64,000 bases of DNA, from assembly GCF_026013415.1 (NCBI RefSeq), contig NZ_JAPDOK010000004.1, positions 1 to 64,000 of the forward strand, in the 5' to 3' direction. The translations under genes and the position numbers were made by a program. Origin of the DNA: Sphingomonas caeni (lineage in GTDB: Bacteria > Pseudomonadota > Alphaproteobacteria > Sphingomonadales > Sphingomonadaceae). The notes under the pieces were generated by a model that saw nothing but the letters and a program-made list of their open reading frames with translations, had not been told where the DNA came from and made no database searches. Positions 1-10,182 of this stretch are shown here, one piece after another; position 1 is the stretch's first letter; each line of letters opens with the position of its first letter.

Positions 1-164
1 GGGCCGTTATGCCCCGCAAAGCACCGCGCATTGGGATAGGCGCCCTTGTTGCGCAATATGTCGATGAACACACGGTACCGACCCTCGGCATGAAGCCGGT
101 CGATCGCCGAACTGAAGACCCGCGAGTAGTCCACACCCGCGGACACATTGGTCGTGGTGTCCAT
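1..164 (-). CDS. hemA: 5-aminolevulinate synthase, N-terminal part (cut by window edge)
   Basis: Only the first 54 codons are inside the window. The protein reads MDTTTNVSAGVDYSRVFSS, then an N-terminus with IDRLHAEGRYRVFIDI and CFAGHNGP, as in alphaproteobacterial 5-aminolevulinate synthases, which condense glycine and succinyl-CoA with PLP to start haem synthesis. The ATG is preceded by a GGAGG ribosome binding site six bases upstream. The start could also be a few codons later. Having the C4 pathway enzyme supports an alphaproteobacterial host. Catalytic residues lie outside the window. Confidence 0.85.
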   Translation of the reverse strand, partial: MDTTTNVSAGVDYSRVFSSAIDRLHAEGRYRVFIDILRNKGAYPNARCFAGHNG

Positions 165-386
165 TTTCGCCTCCTAGCGTTTTGGAAGCGGGATTTCCAG
201 CACCTGCGGACAGTCCGGCTGTCCCTCGCCGAGCCGTGTGCGAAATCCCCCGAAAGCCGATCGGGAGCCGGTGGGCGGGGAAGAAGAATTCTGCTATAAG
301 CCGGGACACCGCGAGCGACTCGGCAACAGGCAGGCCCGCGGCAGAGAGACAGCGCTCTCCCGCTTGATTGACGGGACACCGCCACG

Positions 387-548
387 ATGATGCACGACCA
401 TGACTATTACCGCCGAAGGGAGCAGCAGGAGCGCGAGACCGCCGAGCGCTGCGACGAGCCTGGCGCGCGCCGTATCCATCTCGAACTCGCGGAACGCTAT
501 GCGGCTCTGGTCCGCGAGCCGCTGATGGCGCGGCCGGTCCAGCTCTAA
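387..548 (+). CDS. Small conserved hypothetical protein (53 aa)
   Basis: A short charged soluble protein beginning MMHDHDYYRRREQQERETAE and ending in RIHLELAERYAALVREPL. This pattern of a YYxRREQQER start followed by an HLELAERYA helix looks like small proteins common in alphaproteobacteria, of unknown function. It lies between hemA and murI and its stop overlaps the end of murI by four bases on the opposite strand. No signal peptide or membrane segment is visible. The call rests on composition and family resemblance from memory. Confidence 0.55.
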   Translation: MMHDHDYYRRREQQERETAERCDEPGARRIHLELAERYAALVREPLMARPVQL

Positions 549-1342
549 AGCGAGTCGATTTCGGTCAGCCCGAACCGCGCGAGCGCCGGGGCCAGCCTGC
601 CGGTGTCCGAGTCGCGCGCGGTGAAGACGGCGCGGCCGGGCCCCGGCGACTCGGGCCAGTCCTGCCCTTGGGTGAGATACGCCACGCGCCGCGCGATGCC
701 GGGGCCGCCATCGACGAAGCGCACAGGGTGCGGCGCCGCTGCCGCCAGTTCGGCCTCGAGCAACGGGAAATGGGTGCAGGCGTTGACGATCAGGTCGAGC
801 CGCTCGCCCCCCGGCTGATCGAAGAGCCCGGCCAGCACCGCGCGCAGCCGCTCGGCCGGGGGCGGGGACCCGCGCAGCGCCCCCTCGGCAAGGTCGACCA
901 GCTCGGCCGAGCCGTGGCGCAGCACGGTACAGTCGCTCGCGAAGCGCGCCGCGAGATCGTCGACATAGGGCTGGCGCACCGTCGCATCGGTGCCGAGCAC
1001 GCCGATCACGCGCGTCCGGCTCAGCTCGGCCGCCGGTTTGATCGCGGGAACCGTGCCGACGATCGGCAGATCGAGCGCCTTGCGCACCTCGGCCAGCGCG
1101 ATCGTCGAGGCGGTGTTGCAGGCGATGACGATCAGCCGCGGATCGTAACGCTCCGCCAGCCGCCCGAGCAGGGCCGGCACCCGCCCCGCAATCTCCGCCT
1201 CGGTCTTGGTCCCGTACGGAAAGCCCGCCGAGTCGGCGACATAGACGAGAGGCGCCTGGGGCAGCAGCGCGCGGGTGGGGGCCAGCACCGAAAGCCCGCC
1301 CACGCCGGAATCGAAGAACAGGATCGGGCGCGTATCGGGCAT
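545..1342 (-). CDS. murI: Glutamate racemase
   Basis: A 265-residue cytosolic enzyme that interconverts L- and D-glutamate, supplying D-glutamate for peptidoglycan. The N-terminal FDSGVGG motif (residues 10-16) and the two catalytic cysteines, in ACNTAS (Cys75) and ACTHFPLL (Cys189), are intact. Length fits the family. It converges with the small gene at 387-548 and is divergent from plsY. Longer frames over the same DNA on either strand are judged to be shadows. Confidence 0.96.
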   Translation of the reverse strand: MPDTRPILFFDSGVGGLSVLAPTRALLPQAPLVYVADSAGFPYGTKTEAEIAGRVPALLGRLAERYDPRLIVIACNTASTIALAEVRKALDLPIVGTVPAIKPAAELSRTRVIGVLGTDATVRQPYVDDLAARFASDCTVLRHGSAELVDLAEGALRGSPPPAERLRAVLAGLFDQPGGERLDLIVNACTHFPLLEAELAAAAPHPVRFVDGGPGIARRVAYLTQGQDWPESPGPGRAVFTARDSDTGRLAPALARFGLTEIDSL

Positions 1343-1530
1343 CGGGCGCGGAGATGGCCCCGCGCCCGCCGCGCGTCAATCTGCGCCGTCAACCGGTCAG
1401 GGCCTGGGCTGCCGGCGTTCAGGCTAGCGCGGGACGCGCGGCTTCCCAAGCCGCGCCGTCTGGTATCCCATGAAGCAGATCATTGCGCCCGCGCATGAGA
1501 AGCGATTATCATGGGCGCCAGGGGGATTGC

Positions 1531-2154
1531 TTGCAGACCGAAATACTCTGGCAGGGTGCATTGGGAGCGCTTGTGCTCGGCTATCTGCTGGGCTCGATCC
1601 CGTTCGGCCTGCTGATCACCCGGTTCGGCGGCGCGGGCGACCTGCGCAGCATCGGATCGGGCAATATCGGCGCGACCAACGTGCTGCGCACCGGCCGCAA
1701 GGGCCTCGCCGCGGCGACCTTGCTGCTCGACATGGCCAAGGGCGCGGCGGCGGTGCTGATCGCCGACGCGCTCTTCCCCGGCACGGCGATGCTCGGCGCG
1801 ATGGCGGCGTTCCTCGGCCATTGCTATCCGGTGTGGCTCAGGTTCCGCGGCGGCAAGGGCGTGGCGACCCTGATGGGCGTGGTGCTCGCGCTCCACTGGC
1901 CCTCGGGGCTGGTCTATGCCGCGGTGTGGCTCGGCATGCTCGCGGGCTTCCGCGTCTCGTCGCTTTCGGGGATGACCGCGGCGGTCAGCGCGCCCGTCAG
2001 CGCCGCTTTCTTCGGGCGGACCGATCTCGTCCTGCTCTTTCTCGCGCTCGCGCTGATCGTGGTGTGGAAGCATCGCGAGAATATCGACCGGCTGCTGAGC
2101 GGCACCGAGCCCAGAGTCGGACGGGGCGTCGGCGCCCGGAAACAGGATGGCTGA
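1531..2154 (+). CDS. plsY: Glycerol-3-phosphate acyltransferase PlsY
   Basis: An integral membrane enzyme that moves an acyl group from acyl phosphate to glycerol-3-phosphate, the first step of phospholipid synthesis. Family motifs are visible in order: [10 protein letters not shown] at the N-terminus, [12 protein letters not shown], and FRGGKGVAT, with about five hydrophobic segments. The TTG start at 1531 is chosen because a GGGGGA box lies just upstream and the family motif then starts at a normal distance (207 aa); the frame stays open back to 1483. It overlaps dprA by eight bases, so the two are probably translationally coupled. Confidence 0.93.
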   Translation: MQTEILWQGALGALVLGYLLGSIPFGLLITRFGGAGDLRSIGSGNIGATNVLRTGRKGLAAATLLLDMAKGAAAVLIADALFPGTAMLGAMAAFLGHCYPVWLRFRGGKGVATLMGVVLALHWPSGLVYAAVWLGMLAGFRVSSLSGMTAAVSAPVSAAFFGRTDLVLLFLALALIVVWKHRENIDRLLSGTEPRVGRGVGARKQDG

Positions 2155-3226
2155 CGCGCGCGAAGCGCGGCTCCGTCTGATCCGGTCGGCCAATGTCGGG
2201 CCGGTCACCTATGCCCAGCTGATCGCGCGCTTCGGCAGCGCCGAGGTCGCGATCGAGGCGTTGCCGATGCTCGCGGCGCGCGGCGGGGGACGGGCACCGA
2301 TGCTCGCCGACCGGCAAGCCGTGCTACGCGAAATCGAACGGGTCGAGCGGCTCGGCGCGCGCTATCTGTTCCTCGGCGATCCCGACTATCCCGCGCTGCT
2401 CGCCGAAATGGAGACCGCGCCGCCCGCGCTGATCGCCCGCGGCCGGATCGATCTCGCCCGGCGCACCACCATCGCGATGGTCGGGGCGCGCAACGCCTCG
2501 GCGGCGGCGTGCCGATTCGCCCGCCAACTCGCGCTCGGGCTGAGCGAGGCGGGGGCGACCGTGGCCTCGGGGCTCGCGCGGGGCATCGACACCTCGGCGC
2601 ATATCGGCTCACTCGACAGCGGCACGATCGGCGTAATCGCGTCGGGGATCGATGTGACCTTCCCGCCCGAAAATCGCGAGCTCCAGGAACGCGTCGCCAC
2701 CGAAGGCCTGCTCCTCGCCGAGCAGCCTCCGGGCACCGAGCCGCTCGCGCGCTTCTTCCCCTCGCGCAACCGCATCATCGCCGGGCTCGCGCTCGGCACG
2801 GTGGTGGTCGAGGCGGCGCCGCGCTCGGGCTCGCTGATCACCGCGCGGATCGCGGCGGAGGCGGGGCGCGAGGTGATGGCGGTGCCCGGCTCGCCGCTCG
2901 ATCCGCGCGCGCAGGGCTGCAACCTGCTGATCCGCGAGGGCGCCACCCTGGTCCAGTCGGTCGAGGATATCCTCGAAGCGATCCGTCCGATCGACCCGCG
3001 CGCGCTGCGCTCGCCCGTGAGCCGCTATGGCGCCGAGCCACCCGCCGACGCGAACGATGCCGACCGCAGGGCGATCAAGGCCTTGCTCGGGCCCGTCCCC
3101 GTCGCGGTCGACGAACTGATCCGCCAGGCGGCGCTGCCCGCGCCGGTGGTGCAAATGGTGTTGCTCGAACTCGAACTGGCGGGCAGGCTCGAGCGCCATG
3201 CCGGCGGGCGCGTGTCCTTCGCCTAG
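2147..3226 (+). CDS. dprA: DNA-processing protein DprA
   Basis: A 359-residue protein that loads RecA on incoming single-stranded DNA during natural transformation. The Rossmann-like DprA core shows [30 protein letters not shown] and the SGSLITAR motif, followed by a C-terminal winged-helix segment (about residues 300-359) ending in [13 protein letters not shown]. It starts inside the last codons of plsY. In many related genomes topA follows directly; here two unrelated minus-strand genes lie between them. Confidence 0.95.
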   Translation: MADAREARLRLIRSANVGPVTYAQLIARFGSAEVAIEALPMLAARGGGRAPMLADRQAVLREIERVERLGARYLFLGDPDYPALLAEMETAPPALIARGRIDLARRTTIAMVGARNASAAACRFARQLALGLSEAGATVASGLARGIDTSAHIGSLDSGTIGVIASGIDVTFPPENRELQERVATEGLLLAEQPPGTEPLARFFPSRNRIIAGLALGTVVVEAAPRSGSLITARIAAEAGREVMAVPGSPLDPRAQGCNLLIREGATLVQSVEDILEAIRPIDPRALRSPVSRYGAEPPADANDADRRAIKALLGPVPVAVDELIRQAALPAPVVQMVLLELELAGRLERHAGGRVSFA

Positions 3227-4206
3227 CGCCCGGCGGCTTCGTCAGGCCTCGGCACGTGCCGCCGCTCGCAGATCCAGCGGCTGGCGAGATATTTGGTGCC
3301 GCTGGTCACCGGCATCCCGGCATGTTCGGACATCGGATCGGCGCGGCTGCCCTCGATCGTGTTGCGAAAGACGATGGCGTCGCCCTTGCGCCCCTTCACT
3401 TCGACACCCGCCTTGGTGAAGAGGGTCGCGCCGCCTTCATAATCGTCGTTGAGATAGACGAGCGCGGTCAGGATGCGCTGGTTGGTGAAGCCGGGAATCG
3501 CGTCGAGATGCGGCCGATATTCCTGCCCTGGCTGGTAGCGCAGCACCCAGAGCGGCTCGCCCTGCTCGTGGCGCGTGTTGCTGGCGGCGGCGAGGCGGCG
3601 GTTGAGCGCATGCGTCGCCGGGTCCTCGACCAGGATATGGAAGGCAAAACCGTCGGCGGTGCGGACCGGATCGCGCACCGCCTGCCCCGCGCTGTTCATC
3701 ACCATTGCGGGGGCAAGGTCGGGCTCGGCGACCTCCACCAGATAATCGCATTCCTCGGGCGTGAAGAGGTGCTGGAAGTGAAGGATCTCGGGCCGTTCGC
3801 AGATCCTTTGGCCGCGCGGAACGGTCGCGACGAAGCCGGTCGGGGTCAGCGGCATCGCCTCGATCAGCCGCAGCATATGCGCGCGGCGCGAGTCGCTCTG
3901 CGCCTCGAAGCGCAGCCGCGCCATCGCCTGGGGCCAGTCGCGCACGCCGCCGGCGCCGTTGGCGAGCAAATTGGTATAGGCGCGCCCCGAAACCGCGTGC
4001 CCCGCGTTGGAGGCCTGGCGGAACAGCCCCAGCGCCAGCGCGCCGTCGCGCGGCGCATAGGCGCCCTGCCAATAGATGTCGGCGAGCGCGAACATCGCAT
4101 CGGGATCGCCCAGATCGGCGTGCCTGGCGATTAGCGGGATCGCCTCGTCCTGGCGGCCTTCATCCCAGAGCGCGACGGCCCTGGCGAGATCGGGATGCTG
4201 CTCCAT
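3223..4206 (-). CDS. Sel1-repeat / prolyl 4-hydroxylase-like 2OG-Fe(II) oxygenase
   Basis: A 327-residue two-domain protein. Residues 1-115 look like Sel1/TPR-type alpha-alpha repeats (GDPDAMFALADIYWQG, then a second unit). Residues 130-320 form a prolyl 4-hydroxylase-type double-stranded beta-helix: iron ligands His233 and Asp235 in RPHLDAI, His295 in SEHAGMPV, and the 2-oxoglutarate lysine in TSGTKYLASRW (Lys305). All key residues are present, so it should be active; the substrate is unknown. It ends four bases into dprA and stands between dprA and topA. Confidence 0.87.
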   Translation of the reverse strand: MEQHPDLARAVALWDEGRQDEAIPLIARHADLGDPDAMFALADIYWQGAYAPRDGALALGLFRQASNAGHAVSGRAYTNLLANGAGGVRDWPQAMARLRFEAQSDSRRAHMLRLIEAMPLTPTGFVATVPRGQRICERPEILHFQHLFTPEECDYLVEVAEPDLAPAMVMNSAGQAVRDPVRTADGFAFHILVEDPATHALNRRLAAASNTRHEQGEPLWVLRYQPGQEYRPHLDAIPGFTNQRILTALVYLNDDYEGGATLFTKAGVEVKGRKGDAIVFRNTIEGSRADPMSEHAGMPVTSGTKYLASRWICERRHVPRPDEAAGR

Positions 4207-4244
4207 CGGGCGCGACTATCCCCATTCCTGCCCGGGCGGCAAGC

Positions 4245-4784
4245 TCAGCGCTTGCACGCCGGCTCGGTCGAACGCGGCGTGCACAGCACCGCGCTGCCGA
4301 TCCGCTCGCGCGCCCAGGCGACCCCCTGGGCATCGGGTACGCTGCGGAACGCGACCTGCACCATGTGCAGCCGCCCGCCCGCGCTGGTGACGCGGTAGAA
4401 GAGCGTCTCGGGCTTGCCCGTCGCGGGATTGCGCGGGCAATCGAGCTGGCCATCGAACGCGGCGCGTGTGCCGATGCGCGACACAGTGTGCGGCGCGGAC
4501 CGCGCGCCGGGGCACCCGCCTTGCAGGCGCTGGTCGAACTCCGCCGCATAGGCTTCGGGCGGGGAATCGGTGTTGAGCGTGATCAGCGTGATCATCCGCG
4601 TCCATTGCTCGACCGTCTCGCCCTGGGGAATGCGCTCCTCGATCGAACCGACCTGGGCGGTCTGCTGGTGGGCCGTCACGAACCCCTCGGGCATCGGCAT
4701 CGCCAGCCATTCGCCGGCCTGGGCGATCAGCGCCGTTGCGCCCGGCGCTAGCAGCGCCATTGCGATTGCGAAAATCACCATCAT
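4245..4784 (-). CDS. Secreted hypothetical protein
   Basis: A 179-residue protein with a hydrophobic N-terminus (MMVIFAIAMALLAPGATAL) that looks like a signal peptide, then a soluble domain with several cysteines that could pair (RLQGGCPG, LDCPRNP, AVLCTPR, PACKR). Likely periplasmic. No known enzyme motif is seen. It lies 38 bases upstream of the prolyl-hydroxylase-like gene on the same strand and may be co-transcribed with it. Confidence 0.7.
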   Translation of the reverse strand: MMVIFAIAMALLAPGATALIAQAGEWLAMPMPEGFVTAHQQTAQVGSIEERIPQGETVEQWTRMITLITLNTDSPPEAYAAEFDQRLQGGCPGARSAPHTVSRIGTRAAFDGQLDCPRNPATGKPETLFYRVTSAGGRLHMVQVAFRSVPDAQGVAWARERIGSAVLCTPRSTEPACKR

Positions 4785-4861
4785 CTATCCCCCCGCTTGA
4801 CGAACCGCCGCGAGGGCCACCACCCTCGTACGCGTACGCGAGAGGATCAGACACCAACTCC

Positions 4862-7390
4862 ATGCAGCTTGTCATCGTCGAATCGCCCGCCAAGGCGAAA
4901 ACCATCGAGAAATATCTGGGCAAGGATTACCGCGTGCTCGCCAGTTACGGGCATGTCCGCGATCTTCCGCCGCGCGACGGATCGGTGAACCCCGACGATG
5001 GGTTCGCGATGGAGTGGGAGGCCTATGCCGACAAGGCGCGCCAGCTGAGGGAGATCGCCGACGAGGCGAAGAAGGCCGACCGGCTGATCCTCGCTACCGA
5101 CCCCGATCGCGAGGGCGAGGCGATTTCGTGGCACGTCCAGGAGGTGCTCCGTCAGAAAAAGGCGCTCCCCAAGGAGGTCGAGCGCGTCACCTTCAACGCG
5201 ATCACCAAGGCCGCGGTGCTCGAGGCCATGGCGCATCCGCGCGAGCTCGATACCGATCTGATCGATGCGTACCGGGCCCGGCGCGCGCTCGATTATCTGG
5301 TCGGCTTCACCCTCTCGCCGGTGCTGTGGCGCAAGCTGCCGGGCGCCAAGTCGGCGGGCCGCGTCCAGTCGGTGGCGCTGCGCATTATCGTCGACCGCGA
5401 GCGCGAGATCGAAAGCTTCACCGCGCAGGAATATTGGTCGGTCGCCGCCGAGATGGAGCAGGACAGCACCCTCTTCCTTGCCCGCCTCGTCAAATGGCGG
5501 GGGAACAAGATCGAGCGCCTGACGATCGGCGACGGCAAGACCGCCGATGCCGCGAAGCAATCGGTCGAGGAGGGCCGCTTCTCGGTCGTCTCGGTCGAGA
5601 CCAAGCCGCAGCTGCGCAACCCGCCCCCGCCCTTCACCACCTCGACGCTCCAGCAAGAGGCCGCGCGCAAGCTCGGCTTCTCGGCGAGCCACACGATGCG
5701 GATCGCGCAGGGGCTCTACGAAGACGGCGCGATCACCTATATGCGCACCGACGGCGTCCAGATGGATGGCGCCGCGATCCAGGAAGCGCGCAAGGCGGTA
5801 GTCGCGCGCTATGACGGCTTCTACGTCCCCGAAAAGCCGCGCCAATACACCGCCAAGGCCAAGAACGCCCAGGAAGCGCATGAGGCGATCCGCCCCACCG
5901 ATTTCAGCAAGGACCGCGCGGGCTCGGGCGATCACGCCAAGCTCTACGACCTGATCTGGAAGCGCGCGCTGGCGAGCCAGATGGCGAGCGCGCGGATGGA
6001 GCGCACCACGATCGACCTCGAGGACGCGACCGGCCAGCACGGCCTGCGCGCCACCGGCCAGGTCGTGCTCTTCCCCGGCTATCTCGCGCTCTACGAGGAG
6101 GGCCGCGACGACAGTGAGGACGAGGAATCGAAGCGCCTGCCCAAGCTCTCGCAGGGTGATACCCCCGCCAAGAAGGCGGTCACCGCCGAGCAGCATTTCA
6201 CCCAGCCCCCGCCGCGCTTCTCCGAAGCCTCGCTGGTCAAAAGGCTCGAGGAACTCGGCATCGGCCGCCCCTCCACCTATGCCTCGATCATCCAGACGCT
6301 CAAGGACCGGTCGTACGTCCGCATCGAGAAGAACCGCTTCTTCGCCGAGGAATCCGGGCGCCTCGTGACCGCCTTTCTCGAACGTTTCTTCGAAAAATAT
6401 GTCGGCTATGATTTCACCGCCGGCCTCGAGGACGAACTCGACGAGGTCTCGGGCGGCCGCGCCGAATGGCAGGCGGTGCTCGACAGCTTCTGGAAGGACT
6501 TCAAGCCGCGCACCACCGAGGTGATGGAGCAGAAGCCGAGCGAAGTGACCGCGGCGCTCGACCTGTTCCTCGAACCCTATCTGTTTCCGCCCAAGGCCGA
6601 CGGCAGCGATCCGCGGCTCTGCCCCACCTGCGGCACCGGGCGGCTGGCGCTGCGCGGCGGCAAGTTCGGCGCGTTCGTCGCCTGCTCCAACTATCCCGAC
6701 TGCAAGTTCACTCGCCGCTTCGGACAGCCGGGCGGAGAGACGGGCGAGGGCGGCGCCGCCGAGATCCTCGGCAACGATCCCGAATCCGGGCTGCCGGTCG
6801 AGCGCAAATCGGGGCGGTTCGGCCCCTATATCCAGCTTGGCGAGGGCAAGGAGGCCGCGCGCGCCTCGATCCCCAAGGATGTCGAGCTCGACCTTGAAAT
6901 GGCGCTCAAGCTGCTCAAGCTGCCGCGCACGATCGGCGATCATCCCGAGACCGGCAAGACGATCACCGCCTCGATCGGCCGCTACGGCCCCTATCTGGCG
7001 CATGACGGCAAATATGCCCGGCTCCAGTCGACGATGGAGGTGTTCGAAACCGGCATGAACGCCGCCGTGGTCAAGCTCGCCGAGGCCGCCGCCAATGCCG
7101 GCCGCCCCGCGCGTGGGAGCCAGGCGCCGCTCAAGGTGCTGGGCGCACACCCGCGCACCGAGGCCGAAATCAAGCTGATGGAGGGCCGCTACGGCGCCTA
7201 TGTCACCGACGGCACCACCAACGCGACGCTCCCCAAGTCGATCGACAAGGACCAGCTCACGCTCGAGGAAGCCGCGCAACTGATCGATGCGCGCGCGGCT
7301 GCGGGGCCCGCGAAGGGCAAAGGAAAGAAGAAGGCGGCGCCGAAGAAAAAGGCGCCGGCGAAGAAGAAGGTCAAGGTGCCGCCTACGTAA
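4862..7390 (+). CDS. topA: DNA topoisomerase I
   Basis: An 842-residue type IA topoisomerase that relaxes negative supercoils. The ATG at 4862 gives the typical start [19 protein letters not shown] of the TOPRIM domain. [12 protein letters not shown] is in the TOPRIM/active site region and the catalytic tyrosine is Tyr293 in [10 protein letters not shown]4 zinc ribbon (CPTCG, later CSNYPDC) lies near residue 585, followed by repeat domains ([30 protein letters not shown]) and a lysine-rich tail of about 30 residues, a form common in alphaproteobacteria. A long open frame antisense to it is a high-GC shadow. Confidence 0.97.
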   Translation: MQLVIVESPAKAKTIEKYLGKDYRVLASYGHVRDLPPRDGSVNPDDGFAMEWEAYADKARQLREIADEAKKADRLILATDPDREGEAISWHVQEVLRQKKALPKEVERVTFNAITKAAVLEAMAHPRELDTDLIDAYRARRALDYLVGFTLSPVLWRKLPGAKSAGRVQSVALRIIVDREREIESFTAQEYWSVAAEMEQDSTLFLARLVKWRGNKIERLTIGDGKTADAAKQSVEEGRFSVVSVETKPQLRNPPPPFTTSTLQQEAARKLGFSASHTMRIAQGLYEDGAITYMRTDGVQMDGAAIQEARKAVVARYDGFYVPEKPRQYTAKAKNAQEAHEAIRPTDFSKDRAGSGDHAKLYDLIWKRALASQMASARMERTTIDLEDATGQHGLRATGQVVLFPGYLALYEEGRDDSEDEESKRLPKLSQGDTPAKKAVTAEQHFTQPPPRFSEASLVKRLEELGIGRPSTYASIIQTLKDRSYVRIEKNRFFAEESGRLVTAFLERFFEKYVGYDFTAGLEDELDEVSGGRAEWQAVLDSFWKDFKPRTTEVMEQKPSEVTAALDLFLEPYLFPPKADGSDPRLCPTCGTGRLALRGGKFGAFVACSNYPDCKFTRRFGQPGGETGEGGAAEILGNDPESGLPVERKSGRFGPYIQLGEGKEAARASIPKDVELDLEMALKLLKLPRTIGDHPETGKTITASIGRYGPYLAHDGKYARLQSTMEVFETGMNAAVVKLAEAAANAGRPARGSQAPLKVLGAHPRTEAEIKLMEGRYGAYVTDGTTNATLPKSIDKDQLTLEEAAQLIDARAAAGPAKGKGKKKAAPKKKAPAKKKVKVPPT

Positions 7391-7463
7391 TCTCGCGAAT
7401 GGCGAGCGGGCGGTTCCCGCGCCACGGGCAGGCACTGATGACCATGACCCGGAGGGCTCGCCC

Positions 7464-9626
7464 GTGACTCATAGCGAACACGCCCAGCATTCCGATCATG
7501 CCGTCCTTCCTTCGGGTGCGATCTGGACCTGTCCCATGCATCCGCAAATCCGGCGGCCGGGCCCGGGCTACTGCCCGATCTGCGGGATGGCGCTCGAGCC
7601 GCTCGATCCCGCCCAGGATGGCGGCGCCAGCCCCGAGTTGATCGACATGACCCGGCGGTTCCGGGTCAGCGCCGTGCTGGCGCTGCCGCTGGTGGTGCTC
7701 GCCATGGGCGGCGACCTGCTGGCATGGCACCCGCTGCCGATGGCGGTTTCGGCCTGGCTCCAGCTGGCGCTGGCGACGCCGGTGGTGCTGTGGGGGGCGT
7801 GGCCCTTCTTCGTGCGCGGCGTCGCGTCGGTCCGGAACCGAAGCCTCAACATGTTCACATTGATCGCGCTCGGGGTGGGCGTGTCGTTTGGCTACAGCGT
7901 GGTGGCGACCGTGTTTCCCGGGCTGTTCCCGCCCGCGCTTCGGACGATGGGGGGCATGGTTGCCGCCTATTTCGAAGCATCGGCGGTGATTGTCGCGCTG
8001 GTGCTGCTCGGGCAGGTCCTCGAGTTGCGCGCGCGCTCGGCGACCGGCCGGGCGATCCGCGCGCTTTTGGGGCTCGCGCCCGCCACCGCGCGCATCGTCC
8101 GCGCGGACGGGCGCGAGGAGGATATTCCGCTTGAAGATGTACGTCCCGGGGACCCGCTGCGCGTCCGCCCGGGCGAGAAAGTGCCGGTCGATGGCGTGGT
8201 GACGGAGGGTCGCTCGGCGGTCGACGAATCGATGATCAGCGGCGAGCCCGTGCCGGTCGAGAAATCGCCGGGCGAGCGGCTGACCGGCGCGACAGTCAAC
8301 GGCACCGGCAGCCTTGTGATGCGCGCCGAGCGCGTGGGGCAGGATACGATGCTCGCACGGATCGTGCACATGGTGTCACAGGCACAGCGCTCGCGCGCGC
8401 CGATCCAGGCGCTGGCGGACAAGGTCTCGGGCTGGTTCGTGCCGGCGGTGATCGCGATCGCGATCCTGGCGTTTGTCGCCTGGTCGATCCTCGGCCCCGC
8501 GCCGGCGATGAGCCATGCACTGGTCGCCGCCGTGTCGGTGCTGATCATCGCCTGCCCCTGCGCGCTCGGGCTCGCCACGCCGATGGCAATCATGACGGGG
8601 ACCGGCCGCGGCGCCGGCGCCGGGGTGCTGGTCCGCAACGCCGAAGCGCTCGAACTGATGGAGAAGGTCGACACGCTGGTGATCGACAAGACCGGCACGC
8701 TGACGCTGGGCCGGCCGCGCCTGGTCGCGGTCGGCCCGGACGCGGGGATGACCGAAGAGGATGTGCTGCGGCTCGCCGCCGGACTCGAGCGCGGCAGCGA
8801 GCATCCGCTGGCGGAAGCGATCGTCGAGGGTGCGGCCGAACGCGGGCTGGCGCCGGGCGAAGCGGTCGATTTCGAATCGCACACCGGCAAGGGCGTCTCG
8901 GCTCGCGTCGAGGGGCGGCGAGTCGCGCTGGGCAACGCCGCGCTGATGGCCGGGCTCGGCGTCGACGTCGCGCCGCTCGAGGCAGAGGCCGACGCGATGC
9001 GGGCGGAGGGTCAGGGGGTGATGTTCGTCGCGGTCGACGGCGCGTTCGGCGGATGGGTGGCGGTGGCCGATCCGGTCAAGGAAAGCGCCGGCGCGGCGAT
9101 CGCGGCGCTGCATGCGGAGGGCGTGCGCGTGGTGATGTTGACCGGCGACAATCGCCGCACCGCTGAAGCGGTTGCGCGCAAGGTCGGCGGCATCGACGAG
9201 ATCCACGCCGATGTGCTGCCCGAGGCCAAGCAAGCGATCGTCGAGCGGCTGCGCGGCGAGGGGCGGCGGGCGGCGATGGCGGGGGACGGCATCAACGACG
9301 CGCCCGCGCTGGCGGCGGCGGATGTCGGGATCGCCATGGGCACCGGCACCGATGTGGCGATGGAAAGCGCCGCAGTCACGCTGGTGAAGGGCGATCTGGC
9401 CGGAATCGTGCGCGCACGACGGCTCAGCCGGGCGGTGATGCGTAACATCCGCGAGAATCTGTTCTTCTCGTTCGTGTTCAATGCGGCGGGAATCCCGATC
9501 GCCGCGGGGATCTTCTATCCGTGGTCGGGGCTGCTGCTCAGTCCGGACATCGCCGGCGCGGCGATGGCGTTCAGCTCGGTCGCCGTGATCGGCAATTCGC
9601 TGCGCCTGAGGACGGCGCGGCTTTGA
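7464..9626 (+). CDS. Heavy-metal (copper-type) P1B ATPase
   Basis: A 720-residue inner-membrane metal exporter. The N-terminus holds a short Cys/His metal-binding domain (CPMHPQ then [12 protein letters not shown]). The transport site CPC is at residues 364-366 ([13 protein letters not shown]), the phosphorylated aspartate is Asp408 in DKTGT, the nucleotide-binding His is in SEHPLAEAI, and the hinge is GDGINDAP. The CPC motif and N-terminal domain point to copper or silver. The GTG at 7464 is chosen because a GGAGGG box lies seven bases upstream and no ATG is better placed. It is chromosomal, separate from the metal genes on the island. Confidence 0.93.
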   Translation: MTHSEHAQHSDHAVLPSGAIWTCPMHPQIRRPGPGYCPICGMALEPLDPAQDGGASPELIDMTRRFRVSAVLALPLVVLAMGGDLLAWHPLPMAVSAWLQLALATPVVLWGAWPFFVRGVASVRNRSLNMFTLIALGVGVSFGYSVVATVFPGLFPPALRTMGGMVAAYFEASAVIVALVLLGQVLELRARSATGRAIRALLGLAPATARIVRADGREEDIPLEDVRPGDPLRVRPGEKVPVDGVVTEGRSAVDESMISGEPVPVEKSPGERLTGATVNGTGSLVMRAERVGQDTMLARIVHMVSQAQRSRAPIQALADKVSGWFVPAVIAIAILAFVAWSILGPAPAMSHALVAAVSVLIIACPCALGLATPMAIMTGTGRGAGAGVLVRNAEALELMEKVDTLVIDKTGTLTLGRPRLVAVGPDAGMTEEDVLRLAAGLERGSEHPLAEAIVEGAAERGLAPGEAVDFESHTGKGVSARVEGRRVALGNAALMAGLGVDVAPLEAEADAMRAEGQGVMFVAVDGAFGGWVAVADPVKESAGAAIAALHAEGVRVVMLTGDNRRTAEAVARKVGGIDEIHADVLPEAKQAIVERLRGEGRRAAMAGDGINDAPALAAADVGIAMGTGTDVAMESAAVTLVKGDLAGIVRARRLSRAVMRNIRENLFFSFVFNAAGIPIAAGIFYPWSGLLLSPDIAGAAMAFSSVAVIGNSLRLRTARL

Positions 9627-9630
9627 CCGG

Positions 9631-9927
9631 TCACGCCGCCCGGCGCTGCGTCGTCTGGAGCCAGTCGCGTGCGGCCTTTTGCGCGGCGATGATCTCGCGG
9701 GCGGTCATGTCCTCGCTGATCTCCGCACGGCATTCCTTGGCGCGCTCATCACCGCCCATCGCGGCGATGTTGAACCATTTATGCGCTTCGATCAGGTCGA
9801 GATCGACGCCGTCGGCGCCGCTCGAATAAACCATGCCGAGATCGTAGCAGGCGTCGGCATCGCCGCGCGCCGCATCGCGGAGCCGGCTTTCGATCAGGAA
9901 CTGTGCGCTCTTCAGGCTGTTGCCCAT
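9631..9927 (-). CDS. Small Sel1-like repeat protein
   Basis: A 98-residue soluble protein with one clear Sel1-type repeat (GDADACYDLGMVYSSGADG, then DLIEAHKWFNIAAMGGDERA). Such proteins usually mediate protein-protein contacts. An AAGGGG box lies upstream of the ATG. It converges with the P1B ATPase, four bases away. Function is not known. Confidence 0.75.
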   Translation of the reverse strand: MGNSLKSAQFLIESRLRDAARGDADACYDLGMVYSSGADGVDLDLIEAHKWFNIAAMGGDERAKECRAEISEDMTAREIIAAQKAARDWLQTTQRRAA

Positions 9928-10145
9928 GTCACTACCCCTTTTCCACCCTCGTGGTGTGGGTCTTGTGGCAGGCCAGTTCCGAACAAATGGTTAACCGCGT
10001 TAACGGTAATTGTTCATATTCGTGAACGCTACGATCGTGTTTGATCGCCTCACGGCGATAGGCGGCGCCAGCCGCTCCCTCGCCCGGCCTCCCATAGGAT
10101 ATTAAAGTAAGGGAGGCGGGTGGGGGGAGCGGGCTGGCACCGTAC

Positions 10146-10171
10146 CGAAACTCGCTCTTCCGCGAGTTTCG
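10146..10171 (-). terminator. Hairpin downstream of panC
   Basis: A perfect 10-bp inverted repeat (CGAAACTCGC, six-base loop, GCGAGTTTCG) begins 12 bases after the panC stop. No U-tract follows in the panC direction, so it is a possible transcript end or mRNA-stabilising hairpin rather than a full intrinsic terminator. The rest of the 255-base gap up to 9927 shows no gene; it is relatively AT-rich around 9985-10060. Confidence 0.4.
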
Positions 10172-10182
10172 CAAAAAGGCTC

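Noticed and set aside
4847..7435. An 862-codon open frame antisense to topA
   Set aside because: It is Arg/Leu/Gly-rich without any family motif and mirrors codon bias of topA in high-GC DNA.
9985..10010. TTAA-CCGCG-TTAA as a CtrA site near 9990
   Set aside because: The spacer is five bases, while the CtrA full site needs seven.
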